From NCBI GenBank assembly GCA_004124295.1, contig SCKI01000001.1, positions 434,001-498,000 on the forward strand: DNA of 64,000 nucleotides, written 5' to 3'. The stretch comes from Fidelibacterota bacterium. GTDB lineage: Bacteria > Fidelibacterota > Marinisomatia > SCGC-AAA003-L08 > TS1B11. Below are positions 44,128 through 52,122 of the stretch, piece by piece. The first letter of the stretch is position 1; every line of letters starts with the position of its first letter. Under the pieces are notes generated by a model. It saw nothing but the letters and a program-made list of their open reading frames with translations. It had not been told where the DNA came from and did not search any database. A program made the position numbers and the translations under genes.

Positions 44128-44429
44128 TCCTGGGCGAGGTCATCGGGGCAGTGGTATCGACCATCAAGGACGAGCATTTCAAAGGCCAAAAACTGTTGCT
44201 GGTGCAGCCTGTGGACCTGGAGGGCGAGCCGGACGGGCTCAGTTTTATTGCCCTGGACCGGGCCGATGCCGGCAAGGGGGACAAGGTGCTGGTGAACCGT
44301 GAGGGGGGCGGGGTCACGATCATGTTCGGCGTCGTCATGCCCGTACAGGCCGTCATTATCGGAGTGGTGGATGGCCTGGAGGTGGCCTACAGCGAACCTG
44401 CGGCCGGAGGCGCCGATAGTGCCCCTTGA
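44124..44429 (+). CDS. Bacterial microcompartment vertex protein (EutN/CcmL family)
   Basis: 101 residues, ATGA overlap with the mutase gene. Family fold: [61 protein letters not shown], and [14 protein letters not shown]. These form pentamers that cap microcompartment vertices. No hexameric BMC-domain shell gene lies in this window, so the shell would have to come from elsewhere, or this may be a stand-alone satellite copy. It overlaps the DeoC start by 11 bp. Confidence 0.88.
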   Translation: MILGEVIGAVVSTIKDEHFKGQKLLLVQPVDLEGEPDGLSFIALDRADAGKGDKVLVNREGGGVTIMFGVVMPVQAVIIGVVDGLEVAYSEPAAGGADSAP

Positions 44430-45288
44430 CAATCTCATGCTGGACCGGCTCATTGACCAGGTGGTGACCCAGACCATACCGGGCCAGGAGGCCTGCGAGA
44501 GCGGCGTCTGGCAGTGCCGCCTCTGCCGGGACCGGCGCTGCGCCGAGCGGGACCCTAAGGCCGTCGGCTCCATTATCGGGGTGGGGGCAGACCGCATCGG
44601 CACGGCCTTGGGCGTCAAGCATAAGCCGGAGGTGGCCGCCCTGATAGACCATACCCTGCTGCGCCCGGACGCCACCGAGGCAGACATCCGGGAGCTCTGC
44701 CGGGAGGCCGCCGAGTACGGCTTTGCGTCGGTCTGCATAAATCCGATCTGGGTGCCGCTGTGCAAGGAGCTGCTGCGCGATAGCGGCGTAATGGTGGCCA
44801 CGGTCATCGGATTTCCCCTGGGAGCCCTGCCGGCGGCGGCCAAGGCTGCCGAAACGGTGCAGGCGGTGGCCGACGGGGCCGACGAACTGGACATGGTGCT
44901 CAACATCGGGTTCCTCAAGTCGGGCCGCTATGCGGATGCCGAGGACGATATCCGCCAGGTGGTACGGGCCGCCGGGTCGTTGACGGTGAAAGTCATCATC
45001 GAGACGGCTCTGCTCACTGACGAAGAAAAGGTGCAGGCGTGCGTGTTGGCCCAGCGTGCCGGCGCCCGCTACGTGAAGACCTCCACCGGCTTCTCCAAGG
45101 GCGGCGCCACCGAACACGATGTCGCCATCATGCGCGAGGTGGTCGGTCCCGCCATGGGGGTGAAGGCCTCTGGGGGCATCAAGTCGGGCAGTGACGTGCG
45201 CAAGATGATCGCCGCCGGCGCTTCCCGCATCGGCGCCAGCGCATCGGTGGCCATCGTCAGCAGCGGCAACGGAGACGCGGCCTACTAG
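44419..45288 (+). CDS. deoC: Deoxyribose-phosphate aldolase with Cys-rich N-terminal extension
   Basis: 289 residues from GTG 44419, chosen over ATG 44437 because GGAGG (44406-44410) is correctly spaced before it. The aldolase core begins near residue 72: [56 protein letters not shown] and [14 protein letters not shown] with the Schiff-base Lys. The first 70 residues are extra, with Cys26, 33, 36 and 41. DeoC splits deoxyribose-5-phosphate to acetaldehyde and glyceraldehyde-3-phosphate; acetaldehyde is a typical microcompartment intermediate. Confidence 0.93.
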   Translation: MPLDNLMLDRLIDQVVTQTIPGQEACESGVWQCRLCRDRRCAERDPKAVGSIIGVGADRIGTALGVKHKPEVAALIDHTLLRPDATEADIRELCREAAEYGFASVCINPIWVPLCKELLRDSGVMVATVIGFPLGALPAAAKAAETVQAVADGADELDMVLNIGFLKSGRYADAEDDIRQVVRAAGSLTVKVIIETALLTDEEKVQACVLAQRAGARYVKTSTGFSKGGATEHDVAIMREVVGPAMGVKASGGIKSGSDVRKMIAAGASRIGASASVAIVSSGNGDAAY

Positions 45289-45358
45289 CAGCCCGATTCC
45301 TCTTTCCCGGCTGCCTGCGGAGCGTAAATTCCGCCCACCTTTGGCAGCGGCTTCCTCC

Positions 45359-46576
45359 ATGAGCAAAACCTCCATCTCAGGCATTCCGGCAACCCGCTTG
45401 CGGTCGGATTGCGTGGTGGCCTATACGCCGGCGACAGGGGGCGCCCTCAAGATCACGGTCCGCTCCAAGGTGCTGGCCCTCTATGGCGAGGCCATCCGGC
45501 AGCAGGCCGCCGCCACCCTGGCCGATCTGGAGATTGCCAGCGGGCATCTTGAAATTGACGATTTCGGCGCCTTGCCGTTCGTGCTGCAGGCCCGTATTGA
45601 GGCGGCAGTGAAAGGGGCCTACCCTGATCTGCAGGCCGTCTCCCTCCCGCCCCGAACCGATCATAAGCGCGTCAAAAGCAGCCGGGACCGGTTCCGCCGG
45701 AGCCGTCTGTATATCCCCGGTGTGCAGCCCAAAATGATGGTCAACGCCGCCCTCCACGGGGCCGACGGCATCATCCTCGACCTGGAGGACTCGGTGGCCC
45801 CGGCGGAAAAACTGTCGGCCCGGCTCATCGTCCGCAACGCCCTGCGGGTCCTCGACTTCGGCGCCAGCGAACGGATGGTGCGCATCAACCAGGGGGCCCG
45901 GGGCCGCCGCGATCTGGAGGCCATCATCCCCGAGCCGGTGCAGCTCATATTGGCGCCCAAGGTAGAGAGTGCTGAGGAGCTGCGGGCCATTGACCAGTTG
46001 ATCAGTGATATAAGCCAGGCCGCCGGCCGGAAGGAGCCGGTTTACCTGATGCCGATCCTGGAGAGTGCCCTGGGTATCACCCGGGCCGTCGAGATTGCCG
46101 CCGCCAGCCCGTCCAATGTGGCCTTGGCCATCGGTCTGGAGGATTACACCGCCGATCTGGGTGTCCAGCGGACGGAGGAGGGGCGGGAGTCGTTCTATGC
46201 CCGGAGCGTGTTGGTGAATGCCGCCCGGGCCGCCGGTCTGCAGGCCATCGGCACCGTTTATAGCGATGTGGACAACGAGGCCGGTCTGGCCGCCGCCGCC
46301 CGTGAGGCCCGCAGCCTGGGGTACGACGGCATGGGGGCTATCCATCCGCGGCAGGTGGGCATCATCCACGCCGGTTTTGCGCCGGATGCGGGGGAGGTCG
46401 AAAAGGCGCAGGAGATCGTGCGGGCCTTCCAGGCGGCGGAGGAGCAAGGGCTGGGCGTGGTGGCCCTGGGATCGAAAATGATCGACCCGCCGGTGGTGAA
46501 ACGGGCCCAGCGCACCGTTGACCTGGCTGTCGCCGCAGGGCTGCTGAAACGTGGTTGGAAGGGAAAGGCTAAGTGA
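45359..46576 (+). CDS. citE: Citrate lyase: acyl-carrier (CitD) domain fused to beta subunit (CitE)
   Basis: 405 residues from ATG 45359. Residues 1-95 resemble CitD: a short lead with Ser16 placed like the serine that carries the phosphoribosyl-dephospho-CoA arm, then LALYGEAIRQQAAATLADL and LEIDDFGALPFVLQARIEAAVKGA. From about 110 it is CitE: RRSRLYIPGVQPKMM, GADGIILDLEDSVAP, ILAPKVESAEEL, MPILESALGI, GLEDYTADLGVQR and GAIHPRQVGIIHAGF. CitE cleaves citryl-ACP to oxaloacetate and acetyl-ACP. CitD and CitE are normally separate. CitC, CitX and CitG are not seen here. Confidence 0.88.
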   Translation: MSKTSISGIPATRLRSDCVVAYTPATGGALKITVRSKVLALYGEAIRQQAAATLADLEIASGHLEIDDFGALPFVLQARIEAAVKGAYPDLQAVSLPPRTDHKRVKSSRDRFRRSRLYIPGVQPKMMVNAALHGADGIILDLEDSVAPAEKLSARLIVRNALRVLDFGASERMVRINQGARGRRDLEAIIPEPVQLILAPKVESAEELRAIDQLISDISQAAGRKEPVYLMPILESALGITRAVEIAAASPSNVALAIGLEDYTADLGVQRTEEGRESFYARSVLVNAARAAGLQAIGTVYSDVDNEAGLAAAAREARSLGYDGMGAIHPRQVGIIHAGFAPDAGEVEKAQEIVRAFQAAEEQGLGVVALGSKMIDPPVVKRAQRTVDLAVAAGLLKRGWKGKAK

Positions 46577-46702
46577 GTTACAGGGATTGTGAATTGACAA
46601 TTGATAAATGATAATTGAAGAGCAAAGAATCTCTGTTCAGAACTGACCGCTGAACACTGAGGGCTGAATACTTTAACTTGAAACCTGAAACTTGAAACTA
46701 AC
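46570..46702. repeat. NNNNTGA heptamer array between citDE and citF
   Basis: Nineteen heptamers in one register, beginning with the citDE stop codon itself (taagtga, 46570-46576). Twelve of them end in TGA, for example gaattga, caattga, gaactga, ccgctga, acactga and aacttga. The citF TTG start (46692-46694) lies inside the last aacttga word. Confidence 0.9.
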
Positions 46703-48248
46703 TAAAAACACCGCCGGCCGCCGCGTTCCGGATATTGTTAACGGAGTCGCACAGACGCCCTACAAGGGTGCAGGGAAGTTTGCGCCAACGGGGACCAAAG
46801 CCGCGCCCCCCATCCGTGCCGCCCAGGACTATCCCGCCGATGGGGACAAGCGGGTGCCGTCCATCAAGGAAGCCCTGGAGAGGGCCGGTCTGGCCGACGG
46901 CATGACCATCTCCTCCCACCACCACTTCCGCAATGGCGACCTGCTGATGGTGCCGGTCTTCGATGCCGCCGCCCAGCTGGGGCTGAAGAACCTGCGCTGG
47001 TTTCCCTCGGCGGCTTTTCCCTGCCATGAGCCCATCATCAAGCATATGGAGAGCGGCGTTATCTCCCACATCGAAGGTTCGCTGAACGGTCCCCTGGGGC
47101 GCTTCGCCTCCGAGGGCCGCATGAACGGGACGGCCGTGCTGCGCAGTCACGGCGGCCGCTGGCAGGCGGTGCAGGATGGGGAGGTGCATATCGATCTGGC
47201 GCTGCTGGCGGCCCCCACCGCTGACCCCTTCGGCAACGCCACCGGCGACCGGGGACCTTCCGCCTGCGGGCTGCTCGGCTTCGGACTGGTGGACTCCCTG
47301 TATGCCGACCGGTCCATCGTGGTCACCGACGACCTGGTGCCGTTCCCTTGTGTGCCGTGGCAGATCATGGGCCAGAACATCGACTATGTGGTGGAGGTTG
47401 ACCAGGTGGGCGACCCGTCGAAAATTGTCTCCGGCAGCACCCGGCTGACCCGCTCCCCGGACCGCCTCTACATCGCCGAGCTGACGGCCAAATTTGTCCG
47501 CGCCGCCGGCATCATGCGGGACGGCTTCAGTTTTCAGGCCGGGGCCGGAGGGACGGCGCTGGCCTTCGCCATCTACCTGCGGGAAATGATGCAGGAGGCC
47601 GGGGTCAAGGCGCGCTTTATCCGGGGCGGCTCCACGAAGTACCTGGTGGAGATGCTGGAGGAAGGGCTCACCGATTTCATCCTCGATGGCCAGACCTTCG
47701 ACTTGGAAGGGGTCCGCTCCATGCGCGAGAATCCGGGCCACATCGACACCTCACCCTTCACTTCCTACAACTGGCACGGCAAAGGAAATTTCGCCAGCAT
47801 GGTGGATGTGGTGGTGCTGGGGGCCACGGAGGTGGACCTGAATTTCAACGCCAATGTGGTGACCCACTCGGACGGCGTCATGCTGCACGGCATCGGTGGC
47901 TGGCAGAACTGCCTCGCCTCGGCCTGCACCATCCTGCCCATTCCATCTTTCCGGGACCGTATCCCCATCATCGTCGATGAAGTGACCACCCTCTGCGGAC
48001 CGGGAGAGCTCATCGATGTGGTGGTGACCGAGCGGGGCATCGCCATCAATCCGCTCAGGGAGGACTTGATCCAGGCCACCCGACGGAGCGGTCTGCCCAT
48101 CAAGCCGCTGGCCCAGATTAAGGCAGAGGTTGAGGCCCTTGTGGGAGGTCCGCCGCAGAAGCCGGCCCTGGCCGATGAGGTGATCGGGATCGTGAAGTGG
48201 GTGGACGGGACGGTACTGGATAGCGTTTTTAAGATTGAAGCGAACTGA
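46692..48248 (+). CDS. citF: Citrate lyase alpha subunit (citrate CoA-transferase)
   Basis: 518 residues. TTG 46692 is the only usable start, since a TGA stop lies two codons upstream; it is supplied by a repeat copy. Family N-terminus GRRVPDIVNGVAQTPYKGAGKF, then SIKEALERAGLADGMTISSHHHFRNGDLL, ISHIEGSLNGPLG, RSHGGRWQAVQDGE, GNATGDRGPSACGLLG, QAGAGGTALAFAIYL and ITVDEV-like IIVDEVTTLCGPGELIDVVVTERGIAINP. CitF swaps acetate for citrate on the ACP thiol. Works with the fused CitD-CitE upstream. Confidence 0.93.
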   Translation: MKLTKNTAGRRVPDIVNGVAQTPYKGAGKFAPTGTKAAPPIRAAQDYPADGDKRVPSIKEALERAGLADGMTISSHHHFRNGDLLMVPVFDAAAQLGLKNLRWFPSAAFPCHEPIIKHMESGVISHIEGSLNGPLGRFASEGRMNGTAVLRSHGGRWQAVQDGEVHIDLALLAAPTADPFGNATGDRGPSACGLLGFGLVDSLYADRSIVVTDDLVPFPCVPWQIMGQNIDYVVEVDQVGDPSKIVSGSTRLTRSPDRLYIAELTAKFVRAAGIMRDGFSFQAGAGGTALAFAIYLREMMQEAGVKARFIRGGSTKYLVEMLEEGLTDFILDGQTFDLEGVRSMRENPGHIDTSPFTSYNWHGKGNFASMVDVVVLGATEVDLNFNANVVTHSDGVMLHGIGGWQNCLASACTILPIPSFRDRIPIIVDEVTTLCGPGELIDVVVTERGIAINPLREDLIQATRRSGLPIKPLAQIKAEVEALVGGPPQKPALADEVIGIVKWVDGTVLDSVFKIEAN

Positions 48249-48307
48249 GAATGTTGAAGGATGAATGATGAAGAATGAAGATATTGTCAATTGATAATTG
48301 TTAATTG
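48242..48307. repeat. 7-bp-periodic tract from citF stop to IVP start
   Basis: Continuous heptamers from the citF stop word (gaactga): gaatgtt, gaaggat, gaatgat, gaagaat, gaagata, then ttgtcaa, ttgataa, ttgttaa, with the IVP start codons (TTG 48305, ATG 48308) in the next word. The final 25 bases are also the left arm of an inverted repeat. Confidence 0.88.
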
Positions 48308-48705
48308 ATGGATAGTGAAGCGCTAAAACGCCGATCGAAGGAATTTGCTCACCGTTGCGTGAAGTTGACGGCGAGCCTGCCTGACACATATCTTGGCAAT
48401 CACATTCGAGGCCAGCTGATTCGATGCGCAACATCCGTGGCCGCAAATTATCGGGCTGCATGTACTGCACAGTCAAAAGCGGCATTTATTGCAAAAATAA
48501 GTATAGTGGTTGAGGAAACGGACGAATCTGCTTTCTGGTTGGAATTCATCATTGACGAGCACTTGCTGAAAAATGGACAAGTTGCCCCCCTGATGAAGGA
48601 ATCCAGGGAATTGACGGCAATATTCACCTCTTCGAGAAAGACCGCACAACGGAAAAAATAACGGCTTGAAATTCAATCAACAATTTTCAATTACCAATTG
48701 ACAAT
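48283..48705 (+). mobile_element. Inverted-repeat-bracketed S23/IVP cassette (IVS-like element)
   Basis: Left arm 48283-48307 and right arm 48681-48705 are inverted copies, 22 of 25 positions matching. The only gene inside is the four-helix-bundle gene 48308-48661, low in GC. In RNA the arms would pair into a long stem, like the processing stem of rRNA intervening sequences that encode the same protein family. The cassette lies between citF and the HD-like gene, inside an otherwise co-directional run. No transposase is present; mobility is inferred. Confidence 0.55.
48308..48661 (+). CDS. Four-helix-bundle protein (S23/IVP family)
   Basis: 117 residues, ATG 48308 (TTG 48305 possible); no ribosome site is visible because the preceding bases are repeat. 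Family hallmarks: KEFAHRCVKLTASLP, IRGQLIRCATSVAANYRAACTAQSKAAFIAKISIVVEETDESAFWLEFI, then a Ser-rich and basic tail. First known from intervening sequences in 23S rRNA genes; related to the accessory protein of diversity-generating retroelements. Molecular role unsettled. GC is well below that of the flanking citrate genes. Confidence 0.88.
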   Translation: MDSEALKRRSKEFAHRCVKLTASLPDTYLGNHIRGQLIRCATSVAANYRAACTAQSKAAFIAKISIVVEETDESAFWLEFIIDEHLLKNGQVAPLMKESRELTAIFTSSRKTAQRKK

Positions 48706-48710
48706 TAAGT
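48662..48710. repeat. 7-bp-periodic tract between IVP gene and HD-like gene
   Basis: From the IVP stop codon: cggcttg, aaattca, atcaaca, attttca, attacca, attgaca, attaagt. Words ending CA dominate. Part of it (48681-48705) is the right inverted arm of the IVP cassette. Confidence 0.8.
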
Positions 48711-48720
48711 GAGAGTCGAA

Positions 48721-49254
48721 ATGAAAACTGAAGTCCAGCGGATATGGCCAGAGATAGGGTGGATCAAGAATGAAACCCTTCGGGGGCAGGTCACCGACGC
48801 CTGGGCGTATGCCCTGGGAAACAGCGTACTCACCGCCGAGGACCTGGAGACGATCCCCTTTTCCCTGCTGGTGAAGGAAGGCTCGGTCTCCTTCATGAAC
48901 CACAAGCGGACCTGCGTCCAGTTGGCGGTGGATATTGCCAAAACGATGCAGACCAATTTCGGCGACGCCATCAGCATCGACATGGATATTCTCATCGCCG
49001 GGGCCATTCTCATCGACATCGGTAAGTTGCAGGAGTATGAGATGGTGGACGGCAAGCTGGTCACCTCCGACGCCGGCAAGCTGGTCCGCCATCCGTTCAG
49101 CGGTGTGGCTGTGGCCGACCGTTTCGGCCTGCCGCCGGAAGTGCTGCACATCATCGCCACTCACAGCAAGGAGGGCGACCTGGGTCACCGGACGGTGGAG
49201 TCCATCATTGTCCACCACGCCGATTTCGTCTCCTTCGAGCCGTTCAAGGGGTGA
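48721..49254 (+). CDS. HD-domain-like phosphohydrolase homologue with altered HD motif
   Basis: About 178 residues from ATG 48721; GTG 48709 is possible. Helical HD-type pattern: FMNHKRTCVQLAVDIAKTM, ILIAGAILIDIGKLQEYE, LVRHPFSGVAVADRFGLP, IIATHSKEGD, IIVHHADFVSFEP. In the usual motif the third of these reads LLHDIGK; here the histidine is Ile while the Asp stays. Other His residues remain. Relatives are often found near central-metabolism genes, and substrate is unknown. Likely cotranscribed with citF and the aconitase. Confidence 0.8.
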   Translation: MKTEVQRIWPEIGWIKNETLRGQVTDAWAYALGNSVLTAEDLETIPFSLLVKEGSVSFMNHKRTCVQLAVDIAKTMQTNFGDAISIDMDILIAGAILIDIGKLQEYEMVDGKLVTSDAGKLVRHPFSGVAVADRFGLPPEVLHIIATHSKEGDLGHRTVESIIVHHADFVSFEPFKG

Positions 49255-49267
49255 GAGGAGATGGTGG

Positions 49268-49999
49268 ATGTTTGAGAAGCCACACCTGGAGCGGATATCC
49301 GCGCACAGCAGGGATGCTCTTCTATCCAGATTATCAAGCATTAATATCTCGGTTCCACCTAGGGGTTCAGAGCGAACGACCGCGCATACAGAAACATGGT
49401 CAATATGTAGGTTACTATCCACATTGGCTTGGGAGGATAAACTCGATTACCCCTGCGTGTGGTGCAAGGATGAGCGCCCCGATTATGTCCTCCAGCTAGG
49501 AGAGCAGCATGCAGGAGTCGAGATTACCGAAGCCGTAAAAGTAGACCTGGCACGGACGGAGGTACTTCCAGAGAACGATTCTGATAGTGTGATTGATATT
49601 TCACTTTTTAAGGAGCAGGATAAGAGGAAATCACTTTCTGAGCTGCGCCATATTGCGAGCCAGTCAAAACTTACAGGCCCTGGATGGGTCGGGGATGAAG
49701 CGGATCAGGAATTCGCTCGCGCTATAAGCAACAGGGTGGAGAGAAAAACGAAGAAATTGAATGAGGATACTTTCTCCCGGTTTGATGAAAACTGGCTCGT
49801 CATTTACGATAACCTCGCCTTGCCGGGTATGAATCGGAATAACGCTGTGGATTGCTTATGCCGCGCTCTGGTCAGCTACTGGGGATCGAATGCATTTCAT
49901 AGGATATTTGTGGAATCTGGAGAGCTTCTCATTGATTTGTCACGTGAAAGACTTGCGGTGTATAACATTTGCGATTTGTGGAAGTCGAACGGCACTTAG
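49268..49999 (+). CDS. Hypothetical protein, possible PD-(D/E)xK-type nuclease fold
   Basis: 243 residues, ATG 49268 seven bases after an AGAGGAG ribosome site. No family recognised. The central part, ERPDYVLQLGEQHAGVEITEAVK, has the spacing of a PD-(D/E)xK core (Asp on one strand, Glu on the next) but the last position is Thr where Lys is usual. Two Cys (PCVWCKDE) precede it. Composition is more AT-rich than the citrate genes around it, so it may be a late arrival in the operon. Confidence 0.55.
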   Translation: MFEKPHLERISAHSRDALLSRLSSINISVPPRGSERTTAHTETWSICRLLSTLAWEDKLDYPCVWCKDERPDYVLQLGEQHAGVEITEAVKVDLARTEVLPENDSDSVIDISLFKEQDKRKSLSELRHIASQSKLTGPGWVGDEADQEFARAISNRVERKTKKLNEDTFSRFDENWLVIYDNLALPGMNRNNAVDCLCRALVSYWGSNAFHRIFVESGELLIDLSRERLAVYNICDLWKSNGT

Positions 50000-50083
50000 T
50001 ACGGCACCCAAATCGAATATTCGCCTCTGTGAGATTCAAGGCGGTCCAGCAAGGTCACAACAGCACAAAGTGAACGGTAACAT

Positions 50084-50118
50084 GATCTTCCATCCACTAT
50101 CCAACATCTAACATCTAA
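50084..50118. repeat. Short 7-bp-periodic tract before the aconitase-like gene
   Basis: Five heptamers in register: tgatctt, catccac, tatccaa, catctaa, catctaa, ending 9 bases before the ATG at 50128. The rest of this gap (50000-50083) shows no clear period. Confidence 0.6.
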
Positions 50119-50127
50119 ATTCCCCGT

Positions 50128-52119
50128 ATGCCCCAGACCCTCATCGAAAAAATCGTCCAGCGCTTTGCGGTGGGTCTCGAAGATGGGGCCACGGTCCACA
50201 GCGGCGACTTCATCTCCATCCGCCCGGCCCATGTGATGACCCACGACAATACCGGCGCGGTGATGCAGAAGTTCCGGGCCATCGGCGCTGACAGCATGGC
50301 CAATCCCCGGCAGCCTGTGTTTACCCTCGACCATAACGTCCAGGACAGGTCCGAGGCGAACCTGGCCAAGTACAGCGCCATCGAGGCGTTCGCCGGCGAT
50401 ATGGGGGTCGATTTCTATCCCGCCGGACGGGGCATCGGCCATCAGATCATTTGTGAGGAGGGCTACGCCTGGCCCGGCACCCTGGTGGTGGCCTCCGACA
50501 GCCACAGCAACATGTACGGCGGTCTCGGCTGCCTGGGGACGCCGGTGGTGCGCACCGATGCGGCGGCCATCTGGGCCCAGGGCCGGACCTGGTGGCAGGT
50601 GCCACCCGTGGCCAGGGTTACCCTGGAGGGCCAACTGCCCGCCGGCAGCACCGGCAAGGACGTGATCATTGTGCTGGCAGGGCTGTTCAACCACAATGAG
50701 GTGCTGAACCACGTCATCGAGTTCGGCGGCGCCGGCGCAGCCGCATTATCGGTGGATGAACGCCTCACCATCGCCAACATGACCACCGAGTGGGGCGCCC
50801 TGGCGGGTGTTTTTGCGCCCGATCCAAAGACCGTCCAGTGGCTGCAGGTCCGGGCGGCGCGGATATCCGAGCGCGGCCTGGCAGAGGTCCCTTCCGACGA
50901 GGACGGCGAGGGTCTGCATCCCCGGCTCAACCCGGCGGCCCTTACAGCCCTGGAGGCCAACCTGCCGGCGGCCGATCCCGGGGCCCATTTTGCCAAAGAG
51001 ATCAGCCTCGATCTGGCCACGGTCCAGCCCCACGTTTCCGGTCCCGACCATGTGAAAGTGATGACCTCCGTGGCGGAAATGGCCCGGCAGCACCTGCAGA
51101 TCCACAAGGCCTATCTGGTCTCCTGCGTCAACAGCCGGGCGGACGATCTGGCCGCCGCCGCAGAGGCCGTGCGGGGTCGGCAGGTGGCCGAGGGGGTGGA
51201 ATTCTACATCGCCGCTGCCTCCAGTGAAGTGCAGATCGAAAGCGAGGCCCGGGGCGACTGGCAGGTGCTGTTGGATGCCGGGGCCACGGCCCTGCCGCCG
51301 GGATGCGGTCCCTGTATCGGCCTGGGGATGGGCCTTCTGCAGGCCGGGGAGGTGGGCATCTCGGCGACGAACCGGAACTTCAAGGGCCGCATGGGCTCCC
51401 GGGAGGCCCAGGCATATCTGGCCTCCCCGGCGGTGGTGGCCGCCTCGGCGGTGGCCGGGTACATCACCGGACCGGGACCTTTCGGCGATGCTGAGCCGGT
51501 CGGCACGGTGACTGAATCTGCGCCCGTTACTACTACCGCACAGAGTGTACCGATCCTGGACGGATTCCCGGCGCTACTGCAGGGCGAGCTCCTTTTCTGC
51601 CATCAGGACAACCTGAACACCGATGGCATCTTCCCAGGCAAGTACACCTACATCGACGATTTTTCCCCTGAGCAGCAGGCCGGGGTCGTTATGGAGAATT
51701 ACGATCCGGCCTTTGTAGGGCTGGCCCGGGATGGCGACATCCTGGTGGGCGGCTATAACTTCGGCAGCGGCTCCAGCCGGGAGCAGGCGGTGACGGCCTT
51801 CCAGCACAAAGGTATACTGCTCGTGCTGGCCGGCAGTTTCAGCGCGACCTATTTGCGGAACGCCATCAACAACGGTTTCGTGGGACTGGTGGCGCCGGAG
51901 TTGGTGGACCACCTGAAGCAGCAGTGGGGCACGGAGGCGCTCACTGTCCGGACCGGCCTGCAGGCCCGCATTGATTTCGCGGCCGCGCGGGTGGTGGTTG
52001 ATGGGGAGACCTATCCTTTCAGTCCGCTGGGGCCGGCCGCCCAGGAGCTGATCGTAGCCGGGGGCTTGGAGAATTGGGTCCGGGAGCAGGGGGATGGCGG
52101 GGGTAAGGCCAGGCAATGA
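50128..52119 (+). CDS. Aconitase-family hydro-lyase of the fungal homoaconitase (Lys4) type
   Basis: 663 residues. Iron-sulfur ligands in YLVSCVNSRADDL and GCGPCIGLGMG; swivel domain with FGSGSSREQAV. Stretches such as FYPAGRGIGHQIICEEGYAWPG, ASDSHSNMYGGLGCLGTPVVRTDAAAIWAQG, LTIANMTTEWGALAGVF, ISATNRNFKGRMGSREA and NTDGIFPGKYTYIDD match fungal Lys4 as I remember it far more closely than AcnA or AcnB. With CitDEF upstream and an isocitrate-dehydrogenase-family gene downstream, citrate-isocitrate conversion is the natural reading, but homoaconitase activity is possible. Confidence 0.87.
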   Translation: MPQTLIEKIVQRFAVGLEDGATVHSGDFISIRPAHVMTHDNTGAVMQKFRAIGADSMANPRQPVFTLDHNVQDRSEANLAKYSAIEAFAGDMGVDFYPAGRGIGHQIICEEGYAWPGTLVVASDSHSNMYGGLGCLGTPVVRTDAAAIWAQGRTWWQVPPVARVTLEGQLPAGSTGKDVIIVLAGLFNHNEVLNHVIEFGGAGAAALSVDERLTIANMTTEWGALAGVFAPDPKTVQWLQVRAARISERGLAEVPSDEDGEGLHPRLNPAALTALEANLPAADPGAHFAKEISLDLATVQPHVSGPDHVKVMTSVAEMARQHLQIHKAYLVSCVNSRADDLAAAAEAVRGRQVAEGVEFYIAAASSEVQIESEARGDWQVLLDAGATALPPGCGPCIGLGMGLLQAGEVGISATNRNFKGRMGSREAQAYLASPAVVAASAVAGYITGPGPFGDAEPVGTVTESAPVTTTAQSVPILDGFPALLQGELLFCHQDNLNTDGIFPGKYTYIDDFSPEQQAGVVMENYDPAFVGLARDGDILVGGYNFGSGSSREQAVTAFQHKGILLVLAGSFSATYLRNAINNGFVGLVAPELVDHLKQQWGTEALTVRTGLQARIDFAAARVVVDGETYPFSPLGPAAQELIVAGGLENWVREQGDGGGKARQ

Positions 52120-52122
52120 ATA

